NCBI RefSeq assembly: GCF_004365355.1
Contig: NZ_SODP01000005.1
Span: 242,260 to 306,259, forward strand
Direction of reading: 5' to 3'
Source: Kribbella pratensis
Lineage (GTDB): Bacteria; Actinomycetota; Actinomycetes; Propionibacteriales; Kribbellaceae
Length of the DNA: 64,000 bases
Part shown: positions 7,801 to 16,537 of the stretch, piece after piece
How the letters are laid out: the number at the start of each line of letters is the position of its first letter
Position numbering within the stretch: position 1 is the stretch's first letter
Made by a program: the position numbers and the translations under genes
The notes under the pieces: generated by a model
The model's input: only the letters and a program-made list of their open reading frames with translations
Told to the model about the DNA's origin: nothing
Databases searched by the model: none

Positions 7801-9789
7801 TTACGCCTGTCCGCGGCGTACTGCGAGGATGTGGGCCGGCTCGCCGTTCGGGTCGAGCTTGATGTAGTTCTGCTGGCCCCAGCGCCAGGTCGCGCCGCTG
7901 ATCTCGTCGTAGACGGTGAAGGTGTCCTCGGGCCGCATGCCGAGGGCAGCCATGTCGAGGTGGACCATCGACTCGCGGACCGAATGCGGGTCGGTGTTCA
8001 CCACGACGATGACCGTGTCGGTGTGGCCGTCCGGCGCGGTCGAGCGCTTCGAGTAGCACATGATCGCTTCGTCATCGACCGTGTGCAGCGACAGGTTGCG
8101 CAGTTGCTGGAGCGACGGGTGCCGGCGGCGGATGTTGTTCAGCAGCGTGATGTACGGCGCCAGCGAGCGACCCTCCGCCTCGGCCGCAGCCCAGTCCCGC
8201 GGGCGCAGCTGGAACTTCTCGGTGTCCAGGTACTCCTCGGATCCCGGACGCAGCGCGACATGCTCGAACAGTTCGTACCCGGCGTACACACCCCAGGCCG
8301 GCGACGACGTCGACGCGATCGCGGCGCGGATCTTGAACGCGCCCGGTCCGCCGTACTGCAGGTACGCCGTCAGGATGTCCGGCGTGTTCACGAAGAAGTT
8401 CGGGCGCAGGTAGTGCCCGGTCTCCTTGGTGAGCTCGGTGAGGTACTCCTCGAGCTCCCACTTCTCGTTGCGCCAGGTGAAGTACGTGTACGACTGGTGG
8501 AAGCCGACCTTCGCCAGCTCGCGCATCATCGGGCGGCGGGTGAACGCCTCGGACAGGAACACCACGTCCGGGTCGGTCTTGCGGATCTCGCCGAGCAGGT
8601 ACTCCCAGAAGTTGACCGGCTTCGTGTGCGGGTTGTCGACGCGGAACACCGTGACGCCCTTGGAGATCCACAACCGGACGATCCGCAGTACTTCGGCGTA
8701 GATGCCTTCGGGGTCGTCGTCGAAGTTGATCGGGTAGATGTCCTGGTACTTCTTCGGCGGGTTCTCGGCGTACGCGATCGAACCGTCGGCGCGTTTCGTG
8801 AACCACTTCGGGTGGTCCTTCACCCACGGGTGGTCCGGCGACGCCTGCAGGGCAAGGTCGATCGCGACCTCCAGGCCGACCTCGCGCGCGCGGCCGACGA
8901 AGTACTCGAAGTCCTCGAACGTGCCGAGCTCGGGGTGGATCGCGTCGTGGCCGCCCTCCTCGGAGCCGATCGCCCACGGCGAACCCGGGTCGCCCGGCTT
9001 CGGGTCGAGGGTGTTGTTCGGGCCCTTGCGGAACGAGTGGCCGATCGGGTGGATCGGCGGCAGGTAGAGGATGTCGAAGCCCATCTTCGCGACAGCCTCG
9101 AGCCGCTGCGCCGCAGTACGGAAGGTGCCGGAGGTCCACTGACCCGACTCTTCGTCGTACTTCGCACCCTCGGAGCGCGGGAAGAACTCGTACCAGCTGC
9201 CGTACAACGCACGCGTCCGGTCGACCCACACCGGGTAGGTCTCCGACGACGTGATCAGTTCACGCACCGGGTACCGACCGAGAGCAGCGCGGACCTGCGG
9301 CGAGATGCCGGCGGCCAGACGCGCTTCCGGCGGCAGGGCACCGTTCGCCAACGCATGCGCGGCGTCGCTCAATGTCCCGCGGTCGGCACGCACTGCCGGT
9401 GGTACGCCGGCCGCCGCGCGATCGAAGAACGCGGCGCCCTCGGCGAACATCAGGTCGACGTCGATGCCGGCCGGCACCTTGATCTCGGCGTTGTGCCGCC
9501 ACGTCCCGTACGGGTCGCTCCAGCCTTCGACGGCGAACGTCCACGCGCCCTGCTCCTGCAGCGTCACGTCGACGGTCCAGCGGTCGGAGCCCTGGCCCAC
9601 CGGGCTCATCAGCATGCGTCTGGTCTGTCCCGACGGCGACGTCAGCACGACGTTCGCGTTCACCGCGTCGTGGCCCTCGCGGAAAACCGTGGCCGCGATG
9701 GTGAATGTCTCGCCGACCGCCGCCTTGGCCGGATACGCTCCGGCGTCGACGGTCGGGGTGACCTCGGTGATCGGGATGCGCCCAGTCAT
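7801..9789 (-). CDS. glgE: Alpha-1,4-glucan:maltose-1-phosphate maltosyltransferase GlgE
   Basis: A GH13 enzyme that transfers maltose from alpha-maltose-1-phosphate to the non-reducing end of alpha-1,4-glucans, the key step of the trehalose-to-glucan GlgE pathway. The 662-residue length is normal. An N-terminal beta-sandwich (about 1-100) precedes the barrel. The GH13 nucleophile lies in FRVDNPHTKP, the acid/base Glu in VVFLSEAFTRR and the third acidic site in FVNTPDILTA. I chose the internal ATG at 9789 (MTGRIPITEV...), with GGAAGG about 12 nt upstream, rather than the TTG at 9816. The gene is divergent from glgP across 206 nt with two palindromes, so the pair may be co-regulated. treS/pep2 partners are not in the window. 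Confidence 0.93.
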   Translation of the reverse strand: MTGRIPITEVTPTVDAGAYPAKAAVGETFTIAATVFREGHDAVNANVVLTSPSGQTRRMLMSPVGQGSDRWTVDVTLQEQGAWTFAVEGWSDPYGTWRHNAEIKVPAGIDVDLMFAEGAAFFDRAAAGVPPAVRADRGTLSDAAHALANGALPPEARLAAGISPQVRAALGRYPVRELITSSETYPVWVDRTRALYGSWYEFFPRSEGAKYDEESGQWTSGTFRTAAQRLEAVAKMGFDILYLPPIHPIGHSFRKGPNNTLDPKPGDPGSPWAIGSEEGGHDAIHPELGTFEDFEYFVGRAREVGLEVAIDLALQASPDHPWVKDHPKWFTKRADGSIAYAENPPKKYQDIYPINFDDDPEGIYAEVLRIVRLWISKGVTVFRVDNPHTKPVNFWEYLLGEIRKTDPDVVFLSEAFTRRPMMRELAKVGFHQSYTYFTWRNEKWELEEYLTELTKETGHYLRPNFFVNTPDILTAYLQYGGPGAFKIRAAIASTSSPAWGVYAGYELFEHVALRPGSEEYLDTEKFQLRPRDWAAAEAEGRSLAPYITLLNNIRRRHPSLQQLRNLSLHTVDDEAIMCYSKRSTAPDGHTDTVIVVVNTDPHSVRESMVHLDMAALGMRPEDTFTVYDEISGATWRWGQQNYIKLDPNGEPAHILAVRRGQA

Positions 9790-9820
9790 GGCGTAGGTGA
9801 ACCTTCCCTTGCTCAATGTC

Positions 9821-9840
9821 GATCCGCCCGCATGCGGATC
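9821..9840. promoter_or_regulatory. Inverted repeat in the glgE leader
   Basis: GATCCGC (9821-9827) and GCGGATC (9834-9840) are perfect 7-bp arms around CCGCAT, about 32 nt upstream of the glgE start. It could be an operator or an mRNA hairpin; nothing identifies a binding protein. Confidence 0.35.
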
Positions 9841-9924
9841 CGGCGGGTGGGTAACTACGTCGGGGAACTACAGGACTGACGTTATCGGTTCCCAGGAGTC
9901 GTCTGTGACACACGTGCCTGCAAA

Positions 9925-9945
9925 ATCTTGCTCGCGTTGCAAGAT
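9925..9945. promoter_or_regulatory. Palindromic candidate operator between glgE and glgP
   Basis: ATCTTGC-TCGCGTT-GCAAGAT has perfect 7-bp arms. The CTTGC/GCAAG cores resemble the CTTGCA-type motifs known from maltose-regulator (LacI-family MalR) targets in Streptomyces. The link to a MalR-like repressor is inference, and no LacI-family gene is present in this window. It lies 51-71 nt before the glgP start, suitable for controlling both divergent glucan genes. Confidence 0.45.
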
Positions 9946-9995
9946 CGATGCACGCCGAAGGTGTTTTGCGAACCCCGGCCCGGTACGGTGTCCCG

Positions 9996-12584
9996 GTGCG
10001 AGCGATACGACGATTTTCCGTCCGCCCTGTCCTGCCTGCGCCGCTGACCGGCCTGGGCACCCTGGTGAACAACCTCCGCTGGGCCTGGCACCCGGAGACG
10101 CAGGACGTCTTCGAGGCCGTCGACCCGCAGTTGTGGCGGACCACCGGCGGTGACCCGGTCAAGCTGCTCGGTGAGGTACCGGCGGCCCGGCTCGACGAGC
10201 TGGCGAACGACCACGCTTTCCTGCGCCGGCTGGAACTGGCAGTAGCCGACCTGGACAGCTACGTGACCGAGGACCGGTGGTTCCAGAGCGCCGGATCGCC
10301 GCTGAACGCGGTGGCCTACTTCTCCCCGGAGTTCGGCATCACCCACGTCCTCCCGCAGTACTCCGGTGGTCTGGGCATCCTCGCCGGTGACCACCTGAAG
10401 GCGGCGAGCGACCTCGGCGTACCGCTGATCGGCGTCGGCCTGCTGTACCGGCACGGGTACTTCACGCAGTCGCTGAACCGTGAGGGCTGGCAGCAGGAGC
10501 GTTACCCCCTGGTGGACCCGGACGGGCTGCCGATCAGCCTGCTCCGGGATGGTGACGCACCCGCGACCGTGACGCTGACCCTGCCCGGCAACCGGCAGCT
10601 GCACGCGCAGATCTGGGTCGCCCAGGTCGGCCGGGTCCCGTTGCTGATGCTCGACTCCGACATCGAGGAGAACGAGCCCTCCGAGCGCGAGGTGACCGAC
10701 CGGCTGTACGGCGGCAGCACCGAGCACCGCCTGCTCCAGGAGCTGCTGCTCGGCGTCGGCGGTGTCCGCGCGGTCCGCACGTACTGCCGGATCACCGGTC
10801 ACGCGGCGCCCGAGGTGTTCCACACCAACGAGGGTCACGCCGGCTTCCTCGGTGTGGAGCGGATCCGCGAGCTGGCCGCCGAGAAGGACCTCGACTTCGA
10901 CACCGCGCTCGAGGTGAACCGCGGCGGCACCGTGTTCACGACGCACACCCCGGTCCCGGCCGGTATCGACAGGTTCCCGGTCGAGCTGATCCAGCAGCAC
11001 TTCTCGGCCGACGTGTTCGGTCCCGAGGTGCCGATCGACCGCATCCTCTCCCTCGGCGCCGAGGACTTCGAAGGCGGCGACCCGGCGCTGTTCAACATGG
11101 CGATCATGGGTCTGCGGCTGGCGCAGCGGGCCAACGGTGTGTCGAAGCTGCACGGCGTCGTCAGCCGCGGGATGTTCTCCGGGCTGTGGCCGAGCTTCGA
11201 CTCCACCGACGTGCCGATCACCTCGATCACCAACGGCGTGCACGCGCCGACCTGGGTGGCGCGTGAGATCCACGACCTCACGTACGCGAACTACACGGCC
11301 GACGAGAACATCTTCGACGGCCTCGACAAGACCACCGACCAGCAGATCTGGGAGACGAAGCGGCTGCTGCGGCAGCGGTTCATCGACGACACCCGTTCGC
11401 GGGTCCGGCAGTCCTGGATCAACCGCGGCGCGAGCGAGGCCGAGCTCGGCTGGGTCGACTCGATCCTCGACCCGGACATCCTGACGATCGGCTTCGCCCG
11501 GCGGGTCCCGTCGTACAAGCGGCTCACGTTGATGCTGCGCGACCCGGCCCGGCTGAAGGCGCTGCTGCTGCACCCGCAGCGGCCGATCCAGATCGTCATC
11601 GCCGGCAAGTCGCATCCGCACGACGAGGGCGGCAAGAAGCTGATCCAGGAGGTCGTCCGGTTCGCCGACGACCCGGACGTGCGGCACCGGATCGTGTTCG
11701 TCCCGGACTACGACATCGCGCTGGCGCAGCCGATGTACCCGGGCTGCGACGTCTGGCTGAACAACCCGCTCCGCCCGTACGAGGCGAGTGGCACGTCCGG
11801 CATGAAGGCGGCGCTGAACGGTGCGCTCAACCTGTCCATCCGCGACGGCTGGTGGGACGAGTGGTACGACGACGAGTTCGGCTGGGCGATTCCGTCCGCG
11901 GACGGAATCGAGGACACCGACCGGCGTGACGACCTCGAGGCGCACGCGCTGTACGACCTGATCGAGAAGCAGGTCGCGCCGCGCTTCTACGACGGCGCCG
12001 TACCGGCCCGGTGGATCCAGAACCTGCGGAACACGATCAAGGATCTCGGCCCGAAGGTGCTCGCCACCCGGATGGTGCGCGACTACGTCGAGCAGCTGTA
12101 CGTGCCGGCCGCGCAGTCGTCGCGTTCGCTGAACTCGACGTACGACGGTGCCCGTGAGCTGGCCGCGTGGAAGCAGAAGGTGGTCGCGGCCTGGCCGCAG
12201 ATCCGCGTCGACCACGTGGAACTGCAGGGTCTCGGCGACGTGCCGCAGCTCGGGACGACCGTCGGGATCCGCGCTTTCGCGGCGCTCGGCGATCTCGCGC
12301 CGGACGACATCTGTGTCGAGGTGCTGCACGGTCGCGTCGACGCCAACGACGAGATCACGGATCCGGTCCGGACGCCGCTGTCGCTGGCCGAGACGTACGA
12401 GGGCAACCGCCACCGCTACGAAGGCGAGCTGAAGCTGGACCGCACGGGTCCGTTCGGCTACACGGTCCGCGTCGTCCCGAATCACCCGGCTCTGGCCAGC
12501 GTCGCGGAGCTCGGTCTGGCTGCCGGCCCGTCCGAGTCCGACGACCCGTCCGCTCCCGACCTCCCGGCCGGCTCGGAGTTCTGA
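9996..12584 (+). CDS. glgP: Alpha-glucan (glycogen/maltodextrin) phosphorylase
   Basis: Phosphorolyses alpha-1,4-glucan to glucose-1-phosphate, or runs in reverse; PLP is used as acid cofactor. The 862-residue product belongs to the bacterial branch with a shorter N-terminal region (VRAIRRFSVRPVLP). The glucan/phosphate site includes YFSPEFGI and HVLPQYSGGLGILAGDH. The PLP lysine lies in EASGTSGMKAALNGALN, the signature region of the family. GTG 9996 is preferred over ATG 9948. TACGGT (9984-9989) sits exactly 7 nt before it, as expected of a leaderless transcript, and the upstream codons are not conserved-looking. It is followed by a clear terminator and pairs functionally with glgE and with glgX at 22-24 kb. 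Confidence 0.92.
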   Translation: MRAIRRFSVRPVLPAPLTGLGTLVNNLRWAWHPETQDVFEAVDPQLWRTTGGDPVKLLGEVPAARLDELANDHAFLRRLELAVADLDSYVTEDRWFQSAGSPLNAVAYFSPEFGITHVLPQYSGGLGILAGDHLKAASDLGVPLIGVGLLYRHGYFTQSLNREGWQQERYPLVDPDGLPISLLRDGDAPATVTLTLPGNRQLHAQIWVAQVGRVPLLMLDSDIEENEPSEREVTDRLYGGSTEHRLLQELLLGVGGVRAVRTYCRITGHAAPEVFHTNEGHAGFLGVERIRELAAEKDLDFDTALEVNRGGTVFTTHTPVPAGIDRFPVELIQQHFSADVFGPEVPIDRILSLGAEDFEGGDPALFNMAIMGLRLAQRANGVSKLHGVVSRGMFSGLWPSFDSTDVPITSITNGVHAPTWVAREIHDLTYANYTADENIFDGLDKTTDQQIWETKRLLRQRFIDDTRSRVRQSWINRGASEAELGWVDSILDPDILTIGFARRVPSYKRLTLMLRDPARLKALLLHPQRPIQIVIAGKSHPHDEGGKKLIQEVVRFADDPDVRHRIVFVPDYDIALAQPMYPGCDVWLNNPLRPYEASGTSGMKAALNGALNLSIRDGWWDEWYDDEFGWAIPSADGIEDTDRRDDLEAHALYDLIEKQVAPRFYDGAVPARWIQNLRNTIKDLGPKVLATRMVRDYVEQLYVPAAQSSRSLNSTYDGARELAAWKQKVVAAWPQIRVDHVELQGLGDVPQLGTTVGIRAFAALGDLAPDDICVEVLHGRVDANDEITDPVRTPLSLAETYEGNRHRYEGELKLDRTGPFGYTVRVVPNHPALASVAELGLAAGPSESDDPSAPDLPAGSEF

Positions 12585-12602
12585 GCCTCCTCTGAAACAG
12601 AC

Positions 12603-12635
12603 ACGCCCCCGCCTGCCTCACCAGGCGGGGGCGTT
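12603..12635. terminator. Hairpin terminator between glgP and the MFS gene
   Basis: ACGCCCCCGCCTG (12603-12615) pairs perfectly with 12622-12634 around a 6-nt loop and is followed by TTCTT. It serves the convergent ends of glgP and the transporter gene. Confidence 0.85.
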
Positions 12636-12664
12636 CTTGCCTGCTTCCCGGAACATCTTCGGCG

Positions 12665-14119
12665 CTAGGCGGCAGATTCTTTCCGGAGATGCCGGGTGCG
12701 GATGATGCCGTAGGCAACCAGCGCCGCGGCGAGGGCCGTCAACGTCAGCGCAGCGGTGGTAGATGCCAGGTGGAACTCGCTGGTCTGGCCGGCGCTCCAG
12801 TTCGGCGTGGTGAGTGGGCCGGTGAAGACCAAGGCAAGGATCGTGCCGGTGATGGCGATGCCTGCACCGGAGGTGACTTCGGTCGCGGTGTCGGTGAGGG
12901 CCGCGCCGATCGTGGTGCGGTTGGCCGGCAGACCTCGGAGTACGTTGACTCCGGCAACTACTCCGACCACGCGCATCCCGGCCGCGACGAGCACCAGCGC
13001 AACCGCGATCCAGACGTAGCCGAATCTGCTCAGCGACCCGTACACAGCGAGCCCGAACACGACCGCCGCGGCGCTGATCCAGGCAGCTCGCCCGAGACCA
13101 ACTCGTCGTACGAACGGGCCGATCAAAGCGCCGCCAGCGACGAGGACGACCACCTGCGGGAGCATGCCGATCGCGGCCAGCGCCGGCGTCCAGCCCCAGT
13201 CGAGCTGCAGTTGAAGCGTCACCAGGTAGCCGAGGCCGGCCGTCGCGAGGCCCGCGGCGGCTTTGAACGCCAGGCCGCTGGAAACCAGGGGATGGGCAAC
13301 AAGTTTGGGATCGAGCAGCGGATACGTCGCCGAACGCTCGCGCAGATAGAAGAGCACCAGGCCGAGGACGGCACCCGACGCCATCGCCCACGGAGCCCCC
13401 GAACCAGCTCCCTGGTTGACGAACAGCGTCGGCGCGACCAGCGCGAGCACGATCGCCGCCGTACCGAGCACCGCCCCGGCGACGTCGATCGGATCCCGGT
13501 GGAGCTCGGCAGGGGTATCCGCCGCGATGCCGAGACGCACGCCGAAGAAAGCGAGTACGGCGATCGGCACGTTCACCAGCAGCAGGACCTGCCACGGCGC
13601 GATCGCGAGTACGAAACCACCTGCTGTGGGACCGATCGCCAGGCCGACCAGACCCACGGTCGAGATCAGCGTCGTCGCGCGGACGCGCAGCTCGTCCTCC
13701 TCGAACAACCTGAACGACAACGCGAGCGACCCCGGCGTCGTCATCGCAGCGGCGACCCCCATCGCGACCCGGACAGCGATCAGCTGCTCCACGGTGGACA
13801 CGAACGCGGTCGCGAGACTCGCGACACCGAGCAGAACCAGCCCGGCCAGCATGATCCGCCGCCGTCCGAACCGGTCGGCCATTGCCCCGAACGCCAGCAT
13901 CAGCCCGCCGAACACCACGGCGTACGCGCCTGTCACCCACTGGAGGGCGGTCGTCGACGCGTGCAGGTCACGCCCGATCGTGGGCAGGGCGACGTTCAGG
14001 ATCGAGTTGTCGAGCATCTCGAACAGGAACACCGCCGACAGTCCGGCCAGCGCCACCCACGCGTCCCGCAGCGAGCGGGCCGGGCGAGCTGCTATGACGG
14101 TTGCCAGTGGAGAGGTCAT
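12665..14119 (-). CDS. DHA2-type MFS drug efflux transporter
   Basis: A 484-residue integral membrane protein with about 14 hydrophobic segments, the size and plan of EmrB/QacA (DHA2) proton antiporters. Recognisable are the N-terminal helix FLFEMLDNSILNVALP, the motif A region LAFGAMADRFGRRRIM and a motif-C-like segment with glycine-rich packing (GLVGLAIGPTAGG). It probably exports a toxic compound that is the ligand of the divergent TetR regulator. The start codon at 14119 lies exactly 7 nt after a TAATTT -10 on the minus strand, so the mRNA is predicted to be leaderless. The TetR operator fills the -10/-35 spacer, so bound repressor would block polymerase. Confidence 0.9.
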   Translation of the reverse strand: MTSPLATVIAARPARSLRDAWVALAGLSAVFLFEMLDNSILNVALPTIGRDLHASTTALQWVTGAYAVVFGGLMLAFGAMADRFGRRRIMLAGLVLLGVASLATAFVSTVEQLIAVRVAMGVAAAMTTPGSLALSFRLFEEDELRVRATTLISTVGLVGLAIGPTAGGFVLAIAPWQVLLLVNVPIAVLAFFGVRLGIAADTPAELHRDPIDVAGAVLGTAAIVLALVAPTLFVNQGAGSGAPWAMASGAVLGLVLFYLRERSATYPLLDPKLVAHPLVSSGLAFKAAAGLATAGLGYLVTLQLQLDWGWTPALAAIGMLPQVVVLVAGGALIGPFVRRVGLGRAAWISAAAVVFGLAVYGSLSRFGYVWIAVALVLVAAGMRVVGVVAGVNVLRGLPANRTTIGAALTDTATEVTSGAGIAITGTILALVFTGPLTTPNWSAGQTSEFHLASTTAALTLTALAAALVAYGIIRTRHLRKESAA

Positions 14120-14154
14120 GTCACTAAATTAACCCACTAAGCTTAGTGACACAA
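14120..14154. promoter_or_regulatory. TetR operator embedded in the promoter of the MFS gene
   Basis: CACTAAGCTTAGTG (14135-14148) is a perfect 14-bp palindrome. A further GTCACTAA at 14120-14127 is the exact inverse of TTAGTGAC at 14143-14150, giving three half-sites. On the minus strand, -35 TTGTGT (14154-14149) and -10 TAATTT (14131-14126) are 17 nt apart, and the palindrome occupies that spacer. This is the expected arrangement for local TetR repression of the pump and probably of tetR itself. Confidence 0.8.
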
Positions 14155-14168
14155 GAAAGTGAGGGAAG

Positions 14169-14768
14169 ATGCCCAGAACCGATGCACGCGGCGGCCCGCA
14201 GACGCGAGCCCGGATCTCGGACGTCGCGACGCGGTTGTTCCTCGAACGCGGGTTCGACGGCGTCACGGTCGCCGAGGTCGCGCGCGAGGCCGGCGTCTCG
14301 AGCGTGACCGTCTTCAAGCACTTCCCCCGCAAGGAGGACCTGCTCCTCGACCGCACCGATGAGGCCGTCGAGGTACTGCTATCCGCCGTGCGCGACCGCC
14401 CTGCCGACGTACTGACGTCGTTGCAGCAGGCAACCATCCGCCTCCTCGACGAGGAGCACGCGCTCGCCGGGGTCAAGGACGGATCGGTCCCGTTCTACCG
14501 GACCGTCGCGGCCTCACCCGCACTGATCGCCCGGTCGCGGGAGATCGCGTCCGAGCTCCAGCAGACGCTCGAGGAAGAGCTTGACCGCGACCCGGCCTTC
14601 GACGGCGATGCATCACTGCTGGCCGCGTTCTTCATCGCCGGCTACACCACCGTGCTCGTCGAGACCGCACGGCGCATGACGGCGGGCGACGCGCCTAAGG
14701 ATGTGGCGGCCGACCATCGCGTTCGGCTCGACCGGTTGTTCGACGGCCTCCGGAACGGAGTTGGCTGA
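14169..14768 (+). CDS. TetR-family transcriptional repressor
   Basis: A 199-residue protein with an N-terminal TetR helix-turn-helix: ISDVATRLFLERGFDGVTV, then VAREAGVSSVTVFKHFPRKE. The all-helical C-terminal ligand domain ends near VRLDRLFDGLRNG. GAGGGA a few nt before the ATG supports the start. It is divergent from the DHA2 pump with a shared palindromic operator, so it is almost certainly that pump's ligand-responsive repressor. The hydrolase gene begins 16 nt after its stop and may be partly co-transcribed, although that gene also has its own apparent leaderless promoter. Confidence 0.9.
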   Translation: MPRTDARGGPQTRARISDVATRLFLERGFDGVTVAEVAREAGVSSVTVFKHFPRKEDLLLDRTDEAVEVLLSAVRDRPADVLTSLQQATIRLLDEEHALAGVKDGSVPFYRTVAASPALIARSREIASELQQTLEEELDRDPAFDGDASLLAAFFIAGYTTVLVETARRMTAGDAPKDVAADHRVRLDRLFDGLRNGVG

Positions 14769-14784
14769 GGCTACGCTGTGCGCC

Positions 14785-15651
14785 ATGGAATTCGTGCAGC
14801 TCGCCGATGGCCGCAAGTTGGAGTATTTGATCGAGGGGCCGGCGGACGGCGTACCGCTCGTGTTCCATCACGGCACTCCGGGTGCCGCGGTGCGGTTCGC
14901 TCCGCTCGCGGAGTCGGCCGTGCGGCATGGGCTGCGGTTGGTCAGCCCCGGTCGGGCCGGGTACGGCGCGTCGACGCCGAATCCGGGACGGTCGATCGCC
15001 GATGTGGCGGCCGACACGGCCGCTCTGCTCGACGCGATCGGTGCCGACCGGTTCTACAGCATCGGCATGTCCGGTGGGGGACCGCATTCGCTGGCCTGTG
15101 CTGCGCTGCTTCCCGGGCGTTGTATCGCGGCGGCCTCAGTGGCCGGCGTGGGTCCGGCCAACGCGGATGGGCTGGACTTCATGGTCGGTATGGGCGAGGA
15201 GAACCTTGCCGAGTTCGGTGCCGCGTTCGAGGGCCGCGATGCCCTCGAACCACTGCTGGAAGCGGCGTCGAGCGGGCTGGCCGCGGCTGCTCCGGCGGAC
15301 TTGGCGGCTGCCTTCGGTGACCTGGTGTCCGAGGTCGACAAGGCGGCGATGACCGGTCCGATCCTGGACTGGCTCGCGGCGTCCTGCCGGCGTTCCGTGG
15401 CCGAGAGCATCGCCGGCTGGCGCGACGACGACCTAGCGTTCGTGAAGGACTGGGGCTTCCCCCTGGATCGGATCACCACCCCGGTGGCGATCTGGCAGGG
15501 CGACCAGGACCGTATGGTCCCTGCGGACCACGGTCACTGGCTCGCCGCGCACGTCTCGGGCTGCACCTTCCATTTCCTGCCGGGCGAAGGTCATCTCTCC
15601 CTGTTGAACAGCATCGACCAGGTGGTCGCGGACCTCGGCTCTGTCCGGTAA
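14785..15651 (+). CDS. Alpha/beta-hydrolase
   Basis: A 288-residue alpha/beta-hydrolase-fold protein. The oxyanion region is FHHGTPGAA (about 27-35), the nucleophile elbow GMSGGGPH places Ser96, the acid is in the QGDQDRMVP strand end and the base is the His of GEGHLSLL. ATG 14785 was chosen because TACGCT (14772-14777) ends 8 nt before it (leaderless pattern) and because the family begins at this point. The longer frame from 14701 overlaps the tetR coding region. Substrate unknown. Its place downstream of a TetR/efflux pair would fit detoxification of the exported compound, but that is inference. Confidence 0.85.
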   Translation: MEFVQLADGRKLEYLIEGPADGVPLVFHHGTPGAAVRFAPLAESAVRHGLRLVSPGRAGYGASTPNPGRSIADVAADTAALLDAIGADRFYSIGMSGGGPHSLACAALLPGRCIAAASVAGVGPANADGLDFMVGMGEENLAEFGAAFEGRDALEPLLEAASSGLAAAAPADLAAAFGDLVSEVDKAAMTGPILDWLAASCRRSVAESIAGWRDDDLAFVKDWGFPLDRITTPVAIWQGDQDRMVPADHGHWLAAHVSGCTFHFLPGEGHLSLLNSIDQVVADLGSVR

Positions 15652-15667
15652 CCCAGACCAGGCCGAG

Positions 15668-16537
15668 TCAGCTGATGTCGACCCACGTGAAGGGTGGTGC
15701 GCCGGCGGGTGAGGTGTGGAACGACCGGCCGGCGAAGGTCAGGTCCGGATCCATGCGGTAGAGCTCGTTGACCTCCTTCGTCGCGGTCTCGTCTCCGTTG
15801 TCAGAGGCAACCATCAGCCGCGCGATCCGATCGGTCAGGTCGAGGTCGGCGCCGTCGAGCCGGTCCGACATCGCGCCCCAATTGTCCCAGAGCAGGAGCT
15901 CGTCTCCGTTCAGGTGGGCGAGTTGGTAGTGCACGTAGTTGCGGATGAACCAGCCGCCGTGCAGCTTCAGCGGTGCGTCCGGGTTGGGATCGGCTCCGTA
16001 CGTGTCGCCGTCGAGCTCACCCGCCCGGTACCCGAGCCACACCTCCGCTGCCGACTTGAAGGGGCCGGCCGGCATGTCCTCCACGTCGAAGGGGTAGTCG
16101 GCCTGATCCAGCTCGGTGTCGATCATCACCCAGCGGTTGCCGTTCCAGTACTCGGCGACGACATGATCGTGGTTGAACCCCTCGGCGAAGTACTCCGCGA
16201 AACCGACCCGGCTCCGCGCCGGGATCCCCTTGTGCCGCAGGGCCGACACGAACAGCAGCGTGTGATCGCGGCAGCAGCCGACGACCCGGTCGCCCGGCTC
16301 CCGCGGTACGGCGAGCGGCGTACCGTTGCGCTTCTGGTCCGTGGCGAGGATGGCCGATACCCAGCGGCTGTCGATCTCGGCGAGCCGCTCGCCGGTGAAC
16401 TCGATACCGCCGGCGCGGTAGTGGATGATCAGGCCGCGCGTCACGGCGGCGATCCCGGGGATGTCGTCCGGCAGCGCGTCGAACAGTCCGGCGTGGTCGC
16501 CGGGATCGCTGAACCGGCTCTGGGTCGTGTAGTCCAT
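15668..16537 (-). CDS. Transglutaminase-like cysteine protease-fold protein
   Basis: A 289-residue cytosolic protein with the transglutaminase-like core. The cysteine is in VVGCCRDHTLLF (Cys89 most likely), followed by LRHKGIPARSRVGF. The histidine is in HDHVVAEYW (His125) and the aspartate in WVMID (Asp140). The family includes amidases and peptidases, and the actual reaction cannot be read from sequence. Its ATG shares one base with the stop of the upstream MerR gene (TGATG), so the two are translationally coupled. The MerR protein therefore probably controls it. A tail of about 110 residues beyond the core (WDNWGAMSDRLDG...) is unassigned. Confidence 0.82.
   Translation of the reverse strand: MDYTTQSRFSDPGDHAGLFDALPDDIPGIAAVTRGLIIHYRAGGIEFTGERLAEIDSRWVSAILATDQKRNGTPLAVPREPGDRVVGCCRDHTLLFVSALRHKGIPARSRVGFAEYFAEGFNHDHVVAEYWNGNRWVMIDTELDQADYPFDVEDMPAGPFKSAAEVWLGYRAGELDGDTYGADPNPDAPLKLHGGWFIRNYVHYQLAHLNGDELLLWDNWGAMSDRLDGADLDLTDRIARLMVASDNGDETATKEVNELYRMDPDLTFAGRSFHTSPAGAPPFTWVDIS

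Noticed and set aside
9882..12485. An 867-residue minus-strand frame opposite glgP
   Set aside because: Antisense shadow with no domain pattern; the plus strand encodes a full phosphorylase including the PLP lysine motif.
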